From an uncultured Prevotellaceae bacterium (GTDB lineage: Bacteria > Bacteroidota > Bacteroidia > Bacteroidales > Bacteroidaceae), in assembly GCA_902800435.1 (NCBI GenBank), contig CADCEQ010000027.1, forward strand, positions 1-37,097: DNA of 37,097 nt, written 5' to 3'. Positions 26,195 through 35,298 of this stretch are shown here, piece by piece. The notes under the pieces are model-generated. The model was not told the DNA's origin, did no database searches, and saw only the letters and a program-made list of their open reading frames with translations. The position numbers were made by a program, and so were the translations under genes. Position 1 is the stretch's first letter. The number at the start of each line of letters is the position of its first letter.

Positions 26195-27946
26195 ATGAAC
26201 AAAGCAATTAGACTACTGATGGCCGTTCTGTTGGCATTGCCGCTACAGAGTATGGCCGCCGTGAAGCCCGTCAACGCGGCTCATAAGAAAACTGTGAAGC
26301 GCATTGAGCGCACCACCCGCCGCACTACCCGTGCCGACGCCACCCGACAGGGCGTCATGGCAACACTAAAGTATGAGAAGCTGCCCGACATGGCAAAGGG
26401 CCGCATCGACCACTTGATGTTCCCGACCGATAACGGCGGCTTCGTCGTCGTGGGCGGCACCACCACCGACAGGAATCTGGTGACCGTTGCCGAACTCTGG
26501 CAGAACGGCAGCTGGAAGACGCTGCCGCTCAGCGCTCCCCATGCCGACGGCTTCGCAGCCAAGCTCAGCGACGGACGCTTCATGGTGGGCGGCAGCAAGA
26601 CCGGCCAGCAGGTACTCAGCGAGGCCAAGAGGACCGATATCTTCAACCCCGCCACGCAGTCGTTCACCGCAGGCCCCGACATGACCATCGGCCGCGCCGG
26701 CTGCAAGGCCATCGTCGCCGGCGGCAAGGTCTTCGTCAGCGGTAATAGTGGCGGTGGCCGCGACAACGCGATGGACTGCTACGACGGCTCGTCGTTCAAG
26801 GGCGTTGGCGACATGGACGGCCGCTACCATCCCTACCTGTTCCACCTGCCCGACGGCCACATCATCTCGATGTCGTACTTCGACAACAACGAGGAGCCGA
26901 TAGAGCTCTACACCTTCAACGACGGCTCGAAGGTGCTCCTCGCCGACTTCTACGACATGTCCACCGGCGAGGTGCAATATACGGCCACGCCCTACGACGA
27001 CACGCTCATCCCCGCGCCCCTTCCCGCCGACATCAGCAGTTCCGACTACCACTTCACGCAGGGCGGCATGAACTTCTACATGATTCTCGCTGGCATGATA
27101 GACGAGACGCTCGAGGACGGCTACCGCTACGTACTGCTGTTCTACTGTGCCGAGGAGGACGAGACCTACATGTTCAGCAGCCTGCAGATACCCATGCGTC
27201 ATCCTGAAACCGGCGCCAGCATCGACTACCGCGGCGGCGTCATCGTCAACCAGGCCCGCCAGGAGGCTTACATCATCGGCCACAGCGGCTATTACGAGGA
27301 TGAGACGCTCCACATACTCAGCTTCAACTACGTCACCGAGGAGTGGACGCTCGCCTCGGCTCCGGGCTTCAACCACGACCTGACCGAGACGGCCGCCTGG
27401 ACGCTGCTCAGCGACGGGCGCCTGGCCTGTACGGGCGGCGTTGTCCCGTTGGGCAGTCCCTCAGCCGACGCCTATATCTTCACCCCGCCGGTGGCTGGCA
27501 TGGGCGACACCGAGCCCGACCCCGGCACGATGGTCGACCGCAACTTCCTTGTCATCGAGACCAAGGACCACGTGCAGACCACCTATATGCTCGCCGAGAA
27601 GCCCGAGGTGCGCTTCGAGGGCACCAACCTCCGCGTCGTCTCGGCCAAGGCCGACGTCACCTATCAGCTGACCGACATCCTGCGCTTTACCTACGAGAAG
27701 CGCAGCGTGACGGGCGTCAGCGAGCTGCAGGCTGCCCCTGCCACCGTCGACTATGAGGACGGCGAGCTCGTCATCAGCGGCATCAAGGCCGGTGCTGCCG
27801 TCGGCGTCTACTCGCTCGACGGTAAGCTCGTTCGCCAGCTCACGGCGCAGCATGCCGGCACCTACCGTCTCTCCCTCTCCGCGCTGCCCCGTGGCGTGTA
27901 TGTCGTGAAGGCCGACAACGTAACCTATAAAATCATGAAGCGATGA
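26195..27946 (+). CDS. secreted kelch-type beta-propeller protein, paralogue, with sorting domain
   Basis: The frame is open from 26156, overlapping the previous gene, but I choose the ATG at 26195. It follows an A-rich stretch and begins a proper signal peptide (MNKAIRLLMAVLLALPLQSMA), giving 583 residues. The basic segment after cleavage matches the paralogue at 20372 almost residue for residue. Kelch repeats include GFVVVGGTTT with VAELWQNGSW, RFMVGGSK with TDIFNPATQSF, and KVFVSGN with MDCYDGSSF. The ~50-residue beta module (about 449-500, VIETKDHVQTTYMLAEKPEV to ILRFTYE) and a sorting domain ending GVYVVKADNVTYKIMKR close the protein. ATGA couples it to the giant that follows. Confidence 0.85.
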   Translation: MNKAIRLLMAVLLALPLQSMAAVKPVNAAHKKTVKRIERTTRRTTRADATRQGVMATLKYEKLPDMAKGRIDHLMFPTDNGGFVVVGGTTTDRNLVTVAELWQNGSWKTLPLSAPHADGFAAKLSDGRFMVGGSKTGQQVLSEAKRTDIFNPATQSFTAGPDMTIGRAGCKAIVAGGKVFVSGNSGGGRDNAMDCYDGSSFKGVGDMDGRYHPYLFHLPDGHIISMSYFDNNEEPIELYTFNDGSKVLLADFYDMSTGEVQYTATPYDDTLIPAPLPADISSSDYHFTQGGMNFYMILAGMIDETLEDGYRYVLLFYCAEEDETYMFSSLQIPMRHPETGASIDYRGGVIVNQARQEAYIIGHSGYYEDETLHILSFNYVTEEWTLASAPGFNHDLTETAAWTLLSDGRLACTGGVVPLGSPSADAYIFTPPVAGMGDTEPDPGTMVDRNFLVIETKDHVQTTYMLAEKPEVRFEGTNLRVVSAKADVTYQLTDILRFTYEKRSVTGVSELQAAPATVDYEDGELVISGIKAGAAVGVYSLDGKLVRQLTAQHAGTYRLSLSALPRGVYVVKADNVTYKIMKR

Positions 27947-30900
27947 GAAACTTTGTTTATAGGCTGTTGGCTTTTGGGTGTTTGGTGTTGGGAGGTGGCA
28001 TCCTGCCCGCCAGCGCGCAGCAGGCCCAGGACGCACTCTACATCTTCCGAAACGACGGACGCTTCAATGCCTTCTTCTTCGACGACATTGAACGCTTCGA
28101 GTATTCGAAGATTGACACGCTGGGCATAGAGCACGAAGACTACGTCGTGCAGGAAGTCTACGCCCTCGACACCATCTTCCGCATTCCCATCTCGGCCATC
28201 GACAGCGTGGCCTTCGTCACCCCTGAGACCGTCTACAAGAAAGACGTCATCAAGGCCAACCCGCTCATCAGCGACTATGTCGTGGCTTCCGACTCGGCCA
28301 GCTGGATACGCCTGTCGGCCAGTGTCCCGACTAGTATGCTGCCCAAGAAGGGCGACAAGTGGCTCATCGAGGAAAACAAAAGCCCGCTGCTGCCAGGAGG
28401 CTTCGGCGGCCGCGTCACGTCGGTCGATAGCAGCGGTGGCGGCTACACTATCACCACCGAACCCCTGCAGCCTGAGGAAGCCTTTGAGCGGGCTATGCTC
28501 AAGATGGCCGTTGGCACGCAGAACCAGGCCAATGCCCGTCGTGGCACCAGGTCGCTGTTATGGGGCTCCGAGGAGCCCATCGAACTTGAACCGATGGGGG
28601 CTGAAGTTGGTCTGACTGGGTCGAAAGACCTCATCAACGATTTCGATATCTACTCCATGTCTGCCACCCCGTTGGGCTCCATAAAATACTACATCGAGCC
28701 CACGCTGCATGCCCGTTCCTTCCTGAGTGTCGACCCGCTGGCAGGCGTACATATCGACGGTTACATCGGCGCCGACGCATATATTGAGTACGGTGGCAAG
28801 ATATCGGGTACCCTGGCTTCGCGTCTCGACCTGCCCTTCCCCCACAAACTGACATGGTTTAGGAAGTCTATCGGCGAAGGCACACCTATCTACGCTAAGG
28901 CGCTGTGGAAGGTCGGCATCTTCGTCGAGGGCTCTGGCAATCTCGAGATGGAGTCCATCTACACCGGTACTTACCACGCGATGGCCGAGGCGGGCTACCA
29001 CAAGCCTGTGGGTTTCAACATCGGCGAGTGGTCAGGCGATACCGACATGTCCGTCGACCCCAAGACGTATGAGTTGAAAAAGCTTACGGTGGGAGGCGCC
29101 TTCACCGGCGGTGTGATGCTCGAGGCTGGACTTGAGTGCTTCAATCCCCTCATCAGTGGTATATCGGGCGTTGGCCTTCGTTTGGAGGCGGGCCGCATTC
29201 TCGAGTTCAAGATTCCCGTGACCGACATCTCCGAGGACCTGCCGTTGACCTATTACACCGACCATACCTACGACGTGCTCGACATCGACGACATCGTCAG
29301 CTATGGCCCTTTCGTCTTTGGCAATCCCTATATCAGCATGTACGGATGGCAGAGTAACAAGTTCCAGCGCCGGAAGTTCCTCACCATAGAAGCCGGCGTC
29401 GTGCCCCAGATTTCCGAAATGAAGATAAAAGGTTCAGGCAGAAATGACTATATGTACGGAGAGACCACTTGCTCCTACGACATGAGCCGCAACCTGCTGC
29501 TCCCCGTGAAAGTGGGCTTCACCGTGCTCGACTGGAAGGACGATGTCTACGCCACCTATTGGCGCCCCGACACCTACTGGAACTTCTTCAGCGGCAAGGA
29601 GGTGGAGTTTAGTTTCTTCCCCGACCCCCTGGCCGACGTGGAGACCTCCTACACCGTCCACCCGACGGTTCAGATTCCCGGCTCCCCCCCCATTCTCTGC
29701 GATGAGTTTGAGATGAAAGTGGAGCCAGCCTACTTCGACATTTACGACTACAAAGAGATAGAATTGCCCGAAGAGGAGGGAACACTGAACTGGAACGAGC
29801 TCTGGGTAGGCACCAACATGCCCAAGGTCGAGATGTCCACCGGCGTCGACTGGGCCACAGCCAGCTGGATGCCGATCAACCGGGTCTTCGTGATGCACTA
29901 TAAGGCATTGCCCCCGGGCGTCGAGGGCCGCGACTTCAAACTCCACATCGTCGGCAAGAACTCCAAGGGCGAAGTCCTTCTCGTGAAGGATGTTCCCGTG
30001 CGCCAGGGACGTATTGTCGTCCAATTCTCGCCCGAGGTCATCGAGGCCGAGGCTGCCGGCGGCACCTATACTGCCAAGATTGTCAAGTCGCCGCTGACAG
30101 GTCACCAGGTGAAGCCCGGCGACTCCTTCCTCACGCCCACCATTAGCGGCGACGTCATCACCGTCGAGGTCGATCCCAATCCCGACCCCGAGGAGCGCGA
30201 GGGCACAGTCATCGTGTCGGGCGTCACCGTTGGCGGCAAGTATGGCGAGGGCACCCTCAAGGTCCATCAGAAAGCTTCCGAGCAGCCGTTCACCCTCAAC
30301 CCCGAGAGTCTCGAGGTGGCAGGCTACGACGGCAGCTTCCAGGGCGGCGAGCTCAAGCGGCAGATTACCGTCACCTACCCCGTCTCGGCCAAGTCGCTTA
30401 CCATGAAGAGCAGCGACGAGTCGTGGCTCACGGTCGATGACGGCGGCGGCATCGGCACAGGCACCAACACCTGCACCGTCACCGTCAAGCCCAACACCAA
30501 CATGAAGAACGGACGCGAGGCCAAGATTACCGCCGAGCTGACCAAGGCCGACGGCACCACCGAGACCAAGACCCTCACCGTCAAGCAGTCGGCCATGAAG
30601 CTCGACGTACAGTTAGTGCCCGACGAGGTGACGCTGATGGCCGAGGCCAGCGAGGGTTCCGAGTATAGCGACAAGAAGACCGTTCTGGTCAAGATTACAC
30701 CGTGGGACGACATCGTCGCCGCCACCATCAAGAGCCAGCAAGTCAAGCCCGCCATCGAGTGGATAAAGGCGTCGATTGAAGGCAACATCATCACCGTCTA
30801 CGGCGAGGCCAACCCCGTCAACGAAGAGCGCACCAACTACGTCACCTACACGCTGACACCCGTCTCGGGCGACCCGATTGTGCTCACGCTGACCGTGACG

Positions 30901-32082
30901 CAGTCGACACCTGTCCCGACGGTGGAGTTCTGCGACGACTACGCGCCGAAGCCCATCTTCCTCGCCGCCGAGGCAGGATCGCAGGCAAGCGTCACGTTCA
31001 ACTGCCCCAATGTAGACCACATTTCGAACATCCACTGTCTGAACGACTCATGGCTCGGAGGTAGTGCCTCGGGAATGGTTGTCTTGCTGACAGCTACCAA
31101 GGACAACACGACCGGAGCGGCAAGGACAGGACAGTTTGAACTGACATTCCTGATGAAGGACGGCACAACCGTGAAGCGCATCTACAGCGTCACCCAGGAC
31201 GTCGACTCGTCGGTGCCCCACGTCATGCCAACGGCCCTCACCTACCCCGCCAAGGGCGGCACGCAGACCGTCCAGGCGTATGTGGGCAGCAAGTTCAACC
31301 GCACGGGCTTCGCCATCAGCAGCGACGGCGAGGACTGGGTCAGCGCCGTGAACTACAGCGACTACCACCTCGAAATCACCGTCAAGCCCAACACCACCGG
31401 TGCCGAGCGCACGTGTACCGTCACCGTCTACATGGCCAAATTCGAGGGCGACAACCCCGCCCCGGGCACGAAGACCGAGCCCTTCCCTATCACCATCACC
31501 CAGGCCGCCGGCGGCATCTCGGTCAATGCCTGCACGCTCTCGGCCACGGCCATGATGCAGGAGCAGACCACCGGTGCCACCAGCACGAACACCTACGGCG
31601 AGAGTTTCGCGTCGCCCAACATCAGCGTCACTCTCAAGGGAACGTCGCTGCACGTCGTGGCTACTAATAACTACAAGAAGGATTACGACGTCTACCAGAA
31701 CGTGCTGGAGTTCGACATCACCAGCGTCGGCGGCAACTTCGCCAACTGCAAGGTCGAGAACCTCGAGTTCCGCCATGTCTATAACGACACCTACGTCGAC
31801 TGGACCTCGCCGGGCGTCTATGGCAAGGGCGACGACGTGACCCTCCAGCTCACCAACCTCCGCTGGCAGGAGTCGAAGAGCAACTACACGCCGGGGGCCA
31901 AGTCAACCTTCGTCTTCAGCGGCACGGTTGCCGACGGCGTGAAGTTCGGCAAGCTCACCCAGACAAAGGTGAACTACTCTGAGGACAAGCCCAAGCAGGT
32001 GTTCAACTATGTCGAGAACCAGGGCAACAGCGCCACGCTCACCGTCGAGCTGACCATCGACCCCTCGGCACTTAATTATTAA
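27943..32082 (+). CDS. giant secreted multi-BACON protein
   Basis: The protein has 1379 residues and a signal peptide ending near LPASAQ. The N-terminal domain (about 28-105: LYIFRNDGRFNAFFFDDIERF, DTLGIEHEDYV, AIDSVAFV) is shared with the giants at 22093 and 32100. A central beta-rich region to about 680 is homologous in outline to theirs. About five BACON-like domains follow, starting near 689, 780, 884, 991 and 1092, with terminal strands LKVHQKA, LTVKQSA, LTVTQST, YSVTQDV and ITITQAAG. The last ~190 residues (VNACTLSATAMMQEQ onward) form a different beta domain of unknown type. There is no sorting domain. The start is coupled to the sorted kelch protein by ATGA. Confidence 0.85.
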   Translation: MRNFVYRLLAFGCLVLGGGILPASAQQAQDALYIFRNDGRFNAFFFDDIERFEYSKIDTLGIEHEDYVVQEVYALDTIFRIPISAIDSVAFVTPETVYKKDVIKANPLISDYVVASDSASWIRLSASVPTSMLPKKGDKWLIEENKSPLLPGGFGGRVTSVDSSGGGYTITTEPLQPEEAFERAMLKMAVGTQNQANARRGTRSLLWGSEEPIELEPMGAEVGLTGSKDLINDFDIYSMSATPLGSIKYYIEPTLHARSFLSVDPLAGVHIDGYIGADAYIEYGGKISGTLASRLDLPFPHKLTWFRKSIGEGTPIYAKALWKVGIFVEGSGNLEMESIYTGTYHAMAEAGYHKPVGFNIGEWSGDTDMSVDPKTYELKKLTVGGAFTGGVMLEAGLECFNPLISGISGVGLRLEAGRILEFKIPVTDISEDLPLTYYTDHTYDVLDIDDIVSYGPFVFGNPYISMYGWQSNKFQRRKFLTIEAGVVPQISEMKIKGSGRNDYMYGETTCSYDMSRNLLLPVKVGFTVLDWKDDVYATYWRPDTYWNFFSGKEVEFSFFPDPLADVETSYTVHPTVQIPGSPPILCDEFEMKVEPAYFDIYDYKEIELPEEEGTLNWNELWVGTNMPKVEMSTGVDWATASWMPINRVFVMHYKALPPGVEGRDFKLHIVGKNSKGEVLLVKDVPVRQGRIVVQFSPEVIEAEAAGGTYTAKIVKSPLTGHQVKPGDSFLTPTISGDVITVEVDPNPDPEEREGTVIVSGVTVGGKYGEGTLKVHQKASEQPFTLNPESLEVAGYDGSFQGGELKRQITVTYPVSAKSLTMKSSDESWLTVDDGGGIGTGTNTCTVTVKPNTNMKNGREAKITAELTKADGTTETKTLTVKQSAMKLDVQLVPDEVTLMAEASEGSEYSDKKTVLVKITPWDDIVAATIKSQQVKPAIEWIKASIEGNIITVYGEANPVNEERTNYVTYTLTPVSGDPIVLTLTVTQSTPVPTVEFCDDYAPKPIFLAAEAGSQASVTFNCPNVDHISNIHCLNDSWLGGSASGMVVLLTATKDNTTGAARTGQFELTFLMKDGTTVKRIYSVTQDVDSSVPHVMPTALTYPAKGGTQTVQAYVGSKFNRTGFAISSDGEDWVSAVNYSDYHLEITVKPNTTGAERTCTVTVYMAKFEGDNPAPGTKTEPFPITITQAAGGISVNACTLSATAMMQEQTTGATSTNTYGESFASPNISVTLKGTSLHVVATNNYKKDYDVYQNVLEFDITSVGGNFANCKVENLEFRHVYNDTYVDWTSPGVYGKGDDVTLQLTNLRWQESKSNYTPGAKSTFVFSGTVADGVKFGKLTQTKVNYSEDKPKQVFNYVENQGNSATLTVELTIDPSALNY

Positions 32083-32099
32083 CTAAGGAACGCGCAATT

Positions 32100-34472
32100 A
32101 TGAAGAAAACAGCGAAAATAATCATCGGCCTGCTGCTGGCGGCAATCGGACTGCCCGCCAGCGCGCAGCGGGCGCAGGATGCGCTTTACATCTTCCGCAA
32201 CGACGGCCAGTTCAACGCCTTCTTCTGGGGCGACATCCAGCGCTTCGCCTACTCGAAGGTCGACACCCTCGGCGTCGAGCACGACGACTACGTGGTTCAG
32301 GAGGTCTACGCCCTCGACTCGGTGTTCCGCATTCCCGTCTCGGCCATCGACTCCATCGCCTTCGTCACGCCTGAGAATAAGGTGAAGAGCGACGTCGTCA
32401 TACCCGATAAGTCGATAGCCGACTACATCGTAGCCAGCGACTCGCTGTACTGGATACGCCTGGCTCCCGGAACGCCGCAGGCCCTCATCCCCAAGAAGGG
32501 CGACAAGCTGCTCATCGAGCAGAAGAGCCGCTACATCCCACAAGGCTTCGGCGGACTGGTGACGGCTGTCACCACTGCTGCCGACGGCATCACCGTGATG
32601 ACCGGCCCGCTGCAGATAACCGATGTCTACGACCGGCTTGTTGCCAAGGCTGCTGCCGCCACACCCCGCAATGACGGCGGCCTCGGCTCACGGCGACGGC
32701 ACGACGGCCGGCGGCTCGGCATTCTCGACGGCTACGACGGCCAGCTGACCCCCGAGGACACGCTCACGTTGCCCACCCTTACCGGAACGTGGAGCCTGAA
32801 CCACTCGCGCGGATTCCTTCCCGACGGCCTGCCTATCCAGATCAGCGGCGACATCACGGGCTCGATATCAGCCAGCATCGAGCCCAAGCTTGCCCTGCGT
32901 GCATTCCTCTTCCTCGACGTGTTATCGTGTGGTTTCAATTACACTCAGGACACCTACTTGATGCTCGACTCCGAGTACAAGACATCGCTCTCAGGCGCCC
33001 TCAACGCCCGCATGGAAGTGCCCTTCGGTCCCTCCTTCAAGAAGACCATCGGCGAATATATCGAGGTCGAGGCCGGAATGGGACTCTTCCTCGAGGGCTC
33101 CGTTGCAGGTTTCGAGCTGGCCACTACCCGCAAGCAGAGCACGTGGACGTGGAACCGCTTGAACATCGACATCGACGACCTGGTCGAGATGTCACATAAC
33201 CCTGCAGGCTTTACGCCCCATAACAAATACACCACCAAGCTGGTCAGGGACACCACCGAGTATTCCGTGACCGGCCCCGGTCAGATGTCAGTAGGTTTCG
33301 GAGCCTTTGCGAAGGTTGAAGCCACGTTTGCCATACCTTTGGAGAAGACGCCCAAATTCATACAGAAGACCGTGAAGGCCTTCACGGCCAAGACCGACAC
33401 GCTGGGCTTCGGAGCCGAGGTAGGCGTCGAGGCCGGTGTGCGGCTTGAGGCCAACGTTCCCTTCTGGTCGGTCCTTGGCGACTACAAGCTCATCGACTCG
33501 CAGCCCATCTACAAGAAGTTCGACGCCGAGAGCCAAGTCTCACTTGCCGGCTATCTGAAGTTTGCCTCACAGGCCAAGGTCGGCAACTGGTCGGCAGGCA
33601 TTACCCCCGACGCCACGCTGAAGTCGACGCCCCTGGCCCTTGTGCCTCGCATCACGGGCATCAGCGTCATCCAGGACCCGACGCCGCCGCTGCGCCCCTG
33701 GCGCTGGCTTGCCAAGGCCCCGATCAGCCGCGACATGTTCCTTGGCGCGGAAGTAGGATTCGCCGTCTTCGACCAGCAGAAGAACCTTGTGGCCGACTCG
33801 CTGAAGTATCACTACTGGTTCCGCGAGAAGGGCAAGCAGCCCACCTACGACTACACCCTGACGAACATCGACCCCCTGCCGGGGCGGCCTGTCACCTACA
33901 CGGTCTACCCGATGGTTGAGATCTTCGGCGACTTCAACACGCCGAAGCGTCTGCTGGTCGACAGGAGCACCACCGTGACGCTTGACCCAGCCCGCATCGA
34001 CGTCAGCAAGCGGATGATCACCCTCACGACAGATCTTGAGCTGGGGGGCAGCGAGGAGGTCACCGTCACGCCCAACATGAGCATCGTCACTGAAAAGAGC
34101 GAGGCCAAGTGGCTCACGCCCTACTGGTTCCCCGACAGGAACGAGCTGTCAGTCCACTGGGAGGGACTGCCCAAGGGCATGACCGAGCGGCGCGGCGTCA
34201 TCAGGCTCACCGGCCTCTCGCACAAGGGCGACACCATTGCCACCGACAGCGTCGTCGTCCTACAGCAGACGGCCTACATCGCCGTCCATCCTGACAAGCT
34301 GACCTTCGGCAAGCAGGGCGGCACGCAGGTCGTCACCATCGACAGCACCAACGTCGAAAGTATCGCCATCCAAACGAAATTAGCCAGGACGGCAAGAGTC
34401 CTGACGGCCCGCAACCCGGCGAGTCCATCGACGTCGAGGCCTTCAGCTTTGAATTCATTGCCGACGGACTGA
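32100..34472 (+). CDS. giant secreted protein, N-terminal part of a frameshifted gene
   Basis: The frame encodes 790 residues. A signal peptide (ends near LPASAQ) is followed by the shared N-terminal domain (LYIFRNDGQFNAFFWGDIQRF, DTLGVEHDDYV, AIDSIAFV), closest to the neighbour at 27943, so it probably arose by tandem duplication. The central beta region resembles the other giants (LFLEGSVAGFEL against IFVEGSGNLEME). A BACON-like domain starts near residue 725 (VHPDKLTFGKQGGTQVVTID) and is interrupted: from about 34376 the sensible reading continues in the -1 frame to 35221, while this frame runs on for ~30 unlikely residues to a stop. The intact product would be about 1040 residues. It lacks the sorted partner gene that precedes the other giants. 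Confidence 0.8.
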   Translation: MKKTAKIIIGLLLAAIGLPASAQRAQDALYIFRNDGQFNAFFWGDIQRFAYSKVDTLGVEHDDYVVQEVYALDSVFRIPVSAIDSIAFVTPENKVKSDVVIPDKSIADYIVASDSLYWIRLAPGTPQALIPKKGDKLLIEQKSRYIPQGFGGLVTAVTTAADGITVMTGPLQITDVYDRLVAKAAAATPRNDGGLGSRRRHDGRRLGILDGYDGQLTPEDTLTLPTLTGTWSLNHSRGFLPDGLPIQISGDITGSISASIEPKLALRAFLFLDVLSCGFNYTQDTYLMLDSEYKTSLSGALNARMEVPFGPSFKKTIGEYIEVEAGMGLFLEGSVAGFELATTRKQSTWTWNRLNIDIDDLVEMSHNPAGFTPHNKYTTKLVRDTTEYSVTGPGQMSVGFGAFAKVEATFAIPLEKTPKFIQKTVKAFTAKTDTLGFGAEVGVEAGVRLEANVPFWSVLGDYKLIDSQPIYKKFDAESQVSLAGYLKFASQAKVGNWSAGITPDATLKSTPLALVPRITGISVIQDPTPPLRPWRWLAKAPISRDMFLGAEVGFAVFDQQKNLVADSLKYHYWFREKGKQPTYDYTLTNIDPLPGRPVTYTVYPMVEIFGDFNTPKRLLVDRSTTVTLDPARIDVSKRMITLTTDLELGGSEEVTVTPNMSIVTEKSEAKWLTPYWFPDRNELSVHWEGLPKGMTERRGVIRLTGLSHKGDTIATDSVVVLQQTAYIAVHPDKLTFGKQGGTQVVTIDSTNVESIAIQTKLARTARVLTARNPASPSTSRPSALNSLPTD

Positions 34473-35221
34473 AACGCACCTCGGTCAACGACCCCGATCC
34501 CGACAGGTGGTGGGGCGTCGGAGAGGGTCCGCAGTTCCCCCTCGTCTTTAGAAGGATTTTTGAGACCCCCGAGGAAACCAGCAGTAAGGTCGCCGCCACT
34601 ATCGGCGATGATGCCATCCACGTCACCGTCGGTGCCACCGACGAGGAATACGAGACCTATCGTGACACCAATTCGCCCATTGAGGAATACGAGACGCTGT
34701 CTGGAAAGTGCTCCTACACCCTCGAGTTCGACATCGAGAAATATCTCGACGACGAAGGGAAGCCCGCTGCACGCGTCACCAATGTTACGCTGAGACACGA
34801 TGCCCGCGAGAACTGGAGCGAGGATAGCTACGAGCTCCATCGCCTAAATGTCAACATCGACCCCAGTGCTATCAAGGCGAAGATTATCCCCGCACAGGTC
34901 CTCGATTTCCCCAATGGCTACGTCACCGTCGGCTACAAGGGCATACAGCTCTCCCAAAGCACCTTCGACAGCATTTCACACTTTGACGGTGTGACCACCG
35001 ACAACGGTCTCCACATCCCCTACCTCAACTACGACTTCACCTACTACTACCCTGAACAAACCGGCTGGGACGAAGATTTCGAACCCATCTTCGAAATCCA
35101 TCGCTACGATGCCTCCTACAGTCTTGAAAACGAGTCGTCGGACAACAGCCTCTATATAAAAATCGACTTCCCGGAATCAATTCGAGAAGCCATCATGAAG
35201 TGGTTTGAGAAGGCACAGTAA
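34373..35221 (+). pseudogene. C-terminal part of the frameshifted giant protein
   Basis: Read in the -1 frame relative to 32100-34472, this stretch is open for about 280 codons (NEISQDGKSPDGPQPGE through MKWFEKAQ) with codon use like its neighbours. It has no start of its own near the junction and continues the interrupted BACON-like domain. A single lost base in CAAACGAAATTAGC (around 34371-34384) would explain the break. A sequencing error, a strain-specific mutation and phase variation cannot be told apart here. The encoded region is beta-rich and ends without a sorting domain. Confidence 0.75.
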
Positions 35222-35247
35222 GTGGAACGCTTAATGTCGTCTGAAAC

Positions 35248-35288
35248 AATCGCCGCCCTCACAGTTCTTACGCTGGAGAGCGGCGATT
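35248..35288. terminator. bidirectional hairpin between convergent genes
   Basis: AATCGCCGC (35248-35256) pairs with GCGGCGATT (35280-35288), and three more pairs follow after one mismatch (CTC with GAG), around a 15-nt loop. It sits between the converging ends of the surface cluster and the HU-like gene. There is no strong T-run on either side, so its efficiency is uncertain. Confidence 0.5.
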
Positions 35289-35298
35289 CTCAGTTGCC

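Noticed and set aside
26366..27376. 336-codon open frame on the minus strand, and similar long antisense frames at 10422-11453, 7913-8950 and 24391-25353
   Set aside because: Their proteins are low-complexity, mirror the codon bias of the sense gene and show no recognisable domain; the sense strand holds clear domain-bearing genes.
34371..34384. Programmed -1 frameshift in the last giant gene
   Set aside because: No standard slippery heptamer or convincing downstream structure at the junction; a lost base is simpler.
16233..35221. Polysaccharide utilisation locus
   Set aside because: No SusC, SusD, glycoside hydrolase or lyase is present; BACON domains alone do not make the case.
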